A stretch of DNA of 64,000 bases from Geosiphon pyriformis (lineage: Eukaryota > Glomeromycota > Glomeromycetes > Archaeosporales > Geosiphonaceae). The notes beneath the pieces are model-generated. The model was given only the letters and a program-made list of their open reading frames with translations, was not told where the DNA came from and did no database searches. The stretch is from assembly GCA_016748015.1 (NCBI GenBank), contig JAAOMT010000468.1, positions 632,262-696,261 on the forward strand, written 5' to 3'. Each line of letters starts with the position of its first letter. The first letter of the stretch is position 1. Shown one piece after another: positions 58,555-64,000 of this stretch. The position numbers were made by a program, and so were the translations under genes.

Positions 58555-59740
58555 TTAAGTGTTCAGGTTGGAAGGTTGTTCAATAACAACTATTGGTTCT
58601 AAGTTTTGGGAAATATCTTCGGGACTGACCAAAGGGGAATGTGTACTAATTTGTGGAATTAATGGTTCAGGATTGTTTCTGGAATGATAGTGTTTCAAAC
58701 GATCTCTATGTGCAACTTTTGCTAGAATTTTGTCATCAAGTCTTAGCTTGTATGATCCATTGTTTAGGACTTCATGGATAAAGAATGGTCCATCCCATTT
58801 ATTTTCAAATTTTCCACTCCATTGTTTTTCAGCTTTAGTTCTGTGTAAGAGAACTTTGTTTCCAATTTTAAATTCATTGGTGACTGAAGGCAATTTGTCA
58901 TCATGCTGTTCTTTTTGTTGAGCTTGGGAGTGTTCAATATGGGTGGCTGCTATTCATCGTTTTCCTTCCAATGTGCTAAGCAGAGTGTAGGCTTTTTGCT
59001 GAAGCATTTCTTGGAAATTGTTTTCATTGATCGGTTGTGCTGGGTATGTTTCCACTGTGAAACTAATTGGTAACATTGCCATCTTTCCATAAGTTAAATC
59101 AAATGGTGTGTGTTTCGTGGTATCTTGTTTTAATGTCCTATATGCTAGTAACACTGATGGAATAAAGAGATCCCATTCTTGCTTGAAATTGGTTGAGACT
59201 TTGGCTAATGACTCACACAATATTCTGTTAAAATGTTTTACAAGTCTGTTTGTTTGTGGATGATAGGGCGAAGACAGAGGTCTTTTGACATTAAATTATT
59301 CACAAATTTTTTGTATTAGGTTGTTCACAAAGTGTGTTTCCTGATTGGATAAAAGTTCAATTGGACATCTATGTCTACAAATGATGTCTTCGTAGATGAA
59401 ATTTGCTACTGATTTTGCATCTGCTCGTTGAATGGCTCTGGCTTTAGGCCATTTAGTAAGATAGTCTACAGCTACTACAATATAATGGTTTCCTTGAGTG
59501 GTAATAGATAGTGGTCTGACTAAATCGATACCAACTCTGTCAAAAGGCTGTCCAACTTTGATTGAATTTAAAGGTTCTGTAGAGCAAGTTCCTCCTCTTC
59601 TTTGACAACTATCACAAGATTTGACATATTCGTAAATGTCTTTTCTCATTTGAGGCCAAAAGTAGTATTCTAATGTTCTTTGGGTGGTGCTATCTTTTCT
59701 GAAATGTGCTGATGAAGGATCTGAGTGCATGTTATATAAA
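58555..59740 (-). pseudogene. Integrase region of element B, two catalytic residues lost
   Basis: 59730-59296: zinc-finger region MHSDPSSAHFRKDSTTQRTL then VKSCDSCQRRG, and GIDLVRPLSI (first Asp). LLSNQETHFVNN has Asn for the second Asp. After a TAA the frame continues PQTNRLVKHFNRIL, with Lys for the catalytic Glu, then LCESLAKVS (59220-58954). C-terminal GPY-like part KVLLHRTKAEKQWSGKF and WDGPFFIHEVLNNGSYKLR at 58893-58555. Confidence 0.87.
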
Positions 59741-61099
59741 ATGGTCTCTTTTCCTGGTTCTTGTATTAATCTGAGTGGTTTGGTTGGGTTTTTGAAATTT
59801 CGATGATAGATAATGTTGTTGTGTAGAAAATATTGTTTGGCTTGTTGTTGTAACCGATGTTTTTCGTCTGGGGACTAATCTGTTGGGATTGTTAATGTCT
59901 CCAAATATTGTTTGAGATTGTTGTAGTTTTCGGGGTTCATTGTTTGTTGTTTTGATGCTGTTAATTCAAATAGGTGTTGGTTTTGTTTTCTAATCTTGCC
60001 TCATTCTTGAGAGACAATCAACGTTGGTGTGGAGTTTTCCTAATTTGTGGTGTATGATGTATTGGTAATTAGCTAAAAATTCTGTCCATCAGGTTTGTTT
60101 TGCGTTCAGCTGGGTGTTTTTGTTTTGAAGCCATTTAAGTCCAATATTATCAATGATAATATTGAATTCTTTGGGTCTGAGGTAAAGATTGAAGTGATGT
60201 AGGGCCCAGATTACTGCTGTGGTTTCTAATTTTGTTGCGGGGTAGTTCTTTTCGGCTGGCTTTAATGTTTTACTAGCATAAGCAATTACTTGCTCATTTC
60301 CATTGTTATCTAACTGTGATAGGATGGCACCAAAGGCAGTATAAGAGGCGTCAGTTGCTAATCAGAATCGGTTGCTGAAATCTAGGTAGGCGAGGATTGG
60401 AGCTGTTGTGAGTTTTTTCTTAAGTATCTCAAAGGCATTTTGGTGTTCTTCTGTCCATTTGTATTCGACATTTTTAGTAATGAGCTGGTTGAGAGGTTTT
60501 GCAATTTCTGAGAATCCTTTAATGAATTTTCGGTAATAGGATGCTAATCCAATAAATCCTCTTAATTCTGTGGTATTTTGTGGAGTCTTGAAGTTCTTGA
60601 CAGTACTGATTTTTCTGGGGTCTGGTTTAATTCCATCTTCACTAACAATGTAACCAAGAAAAGTTAAACTTGTTTTTTTGAAGTAGCATTTTTCAATGTT
60701 CAGTTTCAATCCTGTTTTCCATAATCATTGAAAAACTTCTCGCAGGTGAATTAAATGTAGCTCAAAAGATGGTAAATAAACATCAGTGTCATCAAGATAA
60801 ACTACTACTGATTTCCAAAGGAGGCCTTTGTAAACAACATTTATGAGTCTTTAGAATATTGCTGGTGCATTGCATAATCTGAAAGGCATTACATTGAACT
60901 CGTAATTTCCTTCTTGAGTGGTGAATGCTGTTTTGGGGTGGTCTTTGGGATCCATAGCAACTTGCCAGTATCCACTCTTTAAATCTAATGTTGAAAAGTA
61001 TTTGGACTTTCCAAGGGCATCCAACATGTCATCAATTCGGAGAAGAGGGTAGGCATCCCCAATGGTGACACTGTTAAGTTGTCGGTAATCAACACAAAA
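59741..61099 (-). pseudogene. RT and RNase H region of element B
   Basis: RT palm with VVVYLDDTD near 60800 but with stops on both sides. RT connection LNIEKCYFKKTSLTFLGYIV and FIGLASYYRKFIKGFSEIAK at 60709-60362. RNase H starts LATDASYTAFGAILSQLD (about 60300-60360), directly after a TGA, and continues KTLKPAEKNYPATKLETTAV. The RNase H core missing from A is present here. Confidence 0.85.
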
Positions 61100-61660
61100 T
61101 CATATCTTTCCATTTTTCTTTTTAACTAGCACTACAGGTGAGGCCCATGGGCTTATTGATAATTGAATAAGCCTATTGTTAAGCATCTGTTGTATTTCTT
61201 CTCGGATAAATTGGTGACTTTCTGGGGCAACTTGGTAGGCTTGTTGTTGTCTTGGTTTGGCATCTCCTGTATAGATTTGGTGTTGAACCAAATCAGTTCT
61301 TCCTAAATCATTGTTGTTTTTGGCGAAGATGTCAGCAAATTCTGCAATTAGCTCTTTGAGCTGGGTCTGTTGTTGTGGTTCAAGTTGTCCTATGTTGATT
61401 TGAGATAGTTTTTCCATAACAACATGGTAGTTTTTGGAGCTGGGGTTTGGATTGGTTTTTGGTATTGAATGTCTAATAATTTCAGAAAAATCAGGAACTA
61501 TTTGGGGTAATTCTTGTTGAAATATATTACTGTAAATAACTCCAATTTCTAAATTATTTAATAAAATTATGGGGTAATTATTGGGGTTGTAAAAAGTAAC
61601 TTGGACTTTCTTTGTTTTTTCTGGAATATAAATGTTTGGAATCGAAATATTATGTTCCAA
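61100..61660 (-). pseudogene. Segment between dUTPase and RT, element B
   Basis: 186 open codons (QVTFYNPNNYPIILLNNLEI; RTDLVQHQIYTGDAKPR; SPWASPVVLVKKKNGKI) ending in a TGA where A has CGA (Arg of KIRFCVDYR). It joins dUTPase to RT in the original polyprotein. Confidence 0.8.
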
Positions 61661-61735
61661 GCAGACTTGTTCATTGGACTCAAAAATTTGTTATGTGGTT
61701 GTTGACTTTGGGCAGATGTAGATTTCTGGATGTTC

Positions 61736-62446
61736 TCAAAAGGGTGAGATAGTAATCGGTTGTGGAAGTCTGAGAATCTGGTGGGATTCATTCTGTGTGT
61801 TAAAAGCTATATTAACTGGAACTGTGAATTGTCCAGTTGAACCAAAACCTTGGGTTCCTCTATTATTTTTTCCTAATTGTTCTCTTTGATTGACTAGTTG
61901 CAAACCCGAAATGTTGATTAAGGGTAGGTAAATAGCTTGGGCAATTTTTTCAGCATGTTCGATCTTGAATGATTTGTCAGTTTCATTTTGAGGCATTACT
62001 GTTATGTCTTCAGTATATCCAGCATCAATTATTCCTCCTCTGACATTGATTTCTTTGCTTGCCAAAGAGGACCAGGAGGCGATTTGAACCATTGCTTCTG
62101 GCAGGATTTCGAGTGCAATTTTGAGGTTGATTTTTGTAAGAGATTTGGGTTTGAGAACAAGAGTATTCTTGCCTGGATATCTTAGGTCATATCCAGCATC
62201 AATTTCGTGTGCTTTTTCAGGTTTTATTCCTTGTCCATTGTTGTTGAAGTATTTGAGTTGTAAGGCAGACTGATTTTTGATAAGGTAGATGGGTGTTGTT
62301 TCAATTTCTTCCATTTCTTCAGATTCTCCAAATTCAATTTCATTCTCATCATTTTTGCTGGGCAAGGAAATACTAAGAGCATAGCATTCAGAACACCATT
62401 GTTCATCGCAAGGCATAATGCATTCTTCATATAGCCTAATGTTCAT
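61736..62446 (-). pseudogene. dUTPase domain of element B, motif 2 altered
   Basis: As in A but ASWSSLA replaces ASRSSLA (Arg to Trp) and GYTEDI replaces GYTGDI. Motifs 1, 4 and 5 (DAGYDL, AQAIYLP, RGTQGFGSTG) are intact. The frame is open for 236 codons. Confidence 0.85.
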
Positions 62447-62455
62447 TTGCTCTAA

Positions 62456-62842
62456 TCATTGAATTTGAGCTTCTTGGGTCAGGTAAATGTGACTTGCAAT
62501 TTGGTGGTAGACTTCTACTTCATCTTCATAATCAAATCCAGCTAATTCTATAGTGTATTCAATGTATTCTGCTTTCTTCATTTGATAAACATCTTCTTTG
62601 GTAGCTCCATTAATTAATGCCATTGCTAAGTCGAAAATCATCTCAGCATCATGAGGGTAGTGATAAAGTTTGTTGAGAGCACTGTTGTATGCTGCATTAA
62701 AGGGTGTTCCTCTTTTTACTTTTTTTGAAATTGATAAAGCATATTGGCAGGTCTGATTGCAGACGCCTCCTCTCATTGCTACATCAATCTAATTGCATTC
62801 TTCCAGTAGCATATCTCCACAAGTCAAACAAGAGGTGTTGTC
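62456..62842 (-). pseudogene. Cys-rich/helical segment of element B
   Basis: CNQTCQYALSISKKVKRG and FDYEDEVEVYHQIASHIY. Bounded by the same TAG (upstream) and TGA (downstream) stops as in A. No known domain. Confidence 0.7.
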
Positions 62843-63790
62843 CTATTTTCCACTCCTTTTTATTAGATGGCCCCATTGCTCTCTGTGGCAAGCCTTGCAG
62901 TAATAACAAGTATGATTTTCATATTCTTCTTCAGGTGAAATGCAGGCTTCTATTGACGATAGTTTCTTGTGACAGTCCTTACATTTAAGAGGAATATAGG
63001 GGTGTTGTTTCCTTGGTTCGGGTTTTGAGTAAGGTATATTCCATCCAGAGGTTTTGGGTTTAGTGTGTGGAGTAAAATGTTCTTGTTCTGTTTCATCGGC
63101 CCAGTTGGACATTGATCCAAAAGCCATGAATGTTTCGATTATTGGTTTTTCTTCTTCTGGTTCAAATTCAAAAGCTGGGGCTTTTTCAGAGCGTTTGTTG
63201 AATGTACCACAAATGGCAGATATCTGGGCATGTTGTCCTTGGTAGGAGATTGTTAACTCTTGTGTTTTCCAATTCAGATTAGTATTGGCTTTTTGAAGCC
63301 AATCATTTCTGATGAGAGCTTGGTACTGGGGTGCATTCATTACAAGAACTTTGACTGAAATCATAATTCCATCAAGAGTGAATGGAAAATTGTCAATTTC
63401 TTCTACTGGGGTCTTTTTCATGCCATCGGCAGTGACGATTACTGTTTGAGCTGGTCGGTTGACATTTTTTTTCAACTGTTGCATTAACTGGTAGATAATA
63501 ATGCTTCCGGCAGATCCACTGTCTAGGATCAAGCAAATTGGCTTTCCTTCTACTTCAGCTTCTGTGTACATTGCAGTGATGGCTTTTTGCTCATTAGCCG
63601 CTGCATTGCTAAGCAAGAATGGTGATTCATTTGCTTCAAATTCAAAAGGAAAGATATCAAAGAGATTGGCATTTTTAGCAATTTGGGCTGGTGGAATAGT
63701 GGTGTGGTTATGAGAAGAGTTTTGTTGTTGTTGTGCTGCAGCTCTACCTTCTGAGAGTACAGTATGGTGAAAATCCTGTTCTTCCAGCAT
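62843..63790 (-). CDS. Protease and Cys-rich ORF of element B
   Basis: 315 open codons. Retropepsin-like core: YTEAEVEGKPICLILDSGSA (active-site DSG, about 63510-63560), VIVTADGMKKTPVEEIDNFP, VKVLVMNAPQYQALIRNDWL, the pattern of fungal Ty3-type proteases. After an acidic linker (EFEPEEEKPIIETFMAFGSM) come Cys pairs (CKDCHKK, CYYCKACHRE). Stops at a TAG where A has TGG (Trp of KWNNTFC). Upstream the frame continues into a Gln-rich gag end broken by two TGA codons. Confidence 0.85.
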   Translation of the reverse strand: MLEEQDFHHTVLSEGRAAAQQQQNSSHNHTTIPPAQIAKNANLFDIFPFEFEANESPFLLSNAAANEQKAITAMYTEAEVEGKPICLILDSGSAGSIIIYQLMQQLKKNVNRPAQTVIVTADGMKKTPVEEIDNFPFTLDGIMISVKVLVMNAPQYQALIRNDWLQKANTNLNWKTQELTISYQGQHAQISAICGTFNKRSEKAPAFEFEPEEEKPIIETFMAFGSMSNWADETEQEHFTPHTKPKTSGWNIPYSKPEPRKQHPYIPLKCKDCHKKLSSIEACISPEEEYENHTCYYCKACHREQWGHLIKRSGK

Positions 63791-64000
63791 TGTTAAATAA
63801 CTGGGTTGAGTGTGGTAATGGTTGGGTCTTGGTTGAGTGGTATTTCAGGGAACCAATTGGTTGTTCGAACTGATTCTACTGTTGTTTACTTGGTATCAAT
63901 TTTGTGGTGTGAATTGATTTTGTGTAATCAGTCTTCGAGCAGGTACTTGATAATGTTGTGTGGGTGGTTGTTGGTATTGCTGTTGGATTGGTTGTGGAGC
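63791..64000 (-). pseudogene. Gag C-terminal part of element B (partial)
   Basis: Gln/Pro-rich (PQPIQQQYQQPPTQHYQ) with two in-frame TGA codons before the protease ORF. Cut by the window end. Confidence 0.6.

Larger units (their letters stand above)
57753..64000 (-). mobile_element. LTR element B interior (Ty3-like), runs off the window
   Basis: More complete copy: Gln-rich gag end (63791-64000), protease, Cys-rich segment, dUTPase, RT, RNase H, integrase, ORF3, then the LTR at 56772-57752. Minus strand. Its 5' LTR and most of gag lie beyond 64000. The reading frame is broken by stops and small frameshifts throughout. Confidence 0.9.

Noticed and set aside
51549-64000. Elements A and B as two members of a simple tandem duplication
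   Set aside because: The A interior is cut at the exact LTR terminus in mid-protease, which fits insertion of B better. Not fully excluded without the right flank.

Overview
This is a nuclear window from a fungus, most likely an arbuscular mycorrhizal fungus (Glomeromycotina). The evidence is short spliceosomal introns (GT..AG, mostly 60-120 nt) in nearly every host gene, fungal-type proteins (conventional kinesin of the NKin type, Mrp51, Ssr4), very AT-rich spacers, and a repeat load of LINEs, dUTPase-bearing Ty3-like LTR elements and a Fanzor relic of the kind I associate with that group. The phylum is an inference; the fungal origin is well supported.

Layout. 1-7323: minus-strand housekeeping genes (a 111-residue protein of unknown role, eIF5A, ER alpha-1,2-mannosidase, 5' end of glycyl-tRNA synthetase), with a broken plus-strand Fanzor (eukaryotic TnpB-like nuclease) gene inserted between two of them. 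About 7.8-18.6 kb: an extremely AT-rich block with no intact gene. It is not random sequence. It contains a LINE whose cytosines have largely become thymines on both strands, a solo LTR nested in that LINE, and a much younger 5'-truncated LINE insertion with a poly(A) tail and a 10-bp target duplication. 18.7-43.2 kb: a host gene island with the proteasome ATPase Rpt3, kinesin-1, the divergent pair Ssr4/Arp4 (chromatin remodelling), mitoribosomal Mrp51, a WBP2-like GRAM protein, the zinc GTPase Zng1, a ZIP transporter and mitoribosomal mS33. 43.2-64.0 kb: nested transposable elements. These are a non-autonomous LTR element (44534-48092), a LINE (ORF1 plus endonuclease) cut off by LTR element A (50569 onward), and LTR element B inserted in the same orientation into A. 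A and B carry protease, a Cys-rich segment, dUTPase, RT/RNase H, integrase, and an unrecognised third ORF in the env position that runs through the polypurine tract into the 3' LTR.

Functional links. Two mitochondrial ribosome genes and a probably dual-targeted glycyl-tRNA synthetase serve organellar translation. Ssr4 and Arp4 share a 173-bp divergent promoter and both belong to chromatin-remodelling machinery. Zng1 and the ZIP transporter are adjacent zinc-handling genes. The repeats show one consistent mutational signature (C-to-T and G-to-A), seen as CGA/CAG-to-stop changes and as AT enrichment that grows with the apparent age of a copy.

Limits. Exon borders were assigned by eye from splice signals and family knowledge. 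No similarity search was run.
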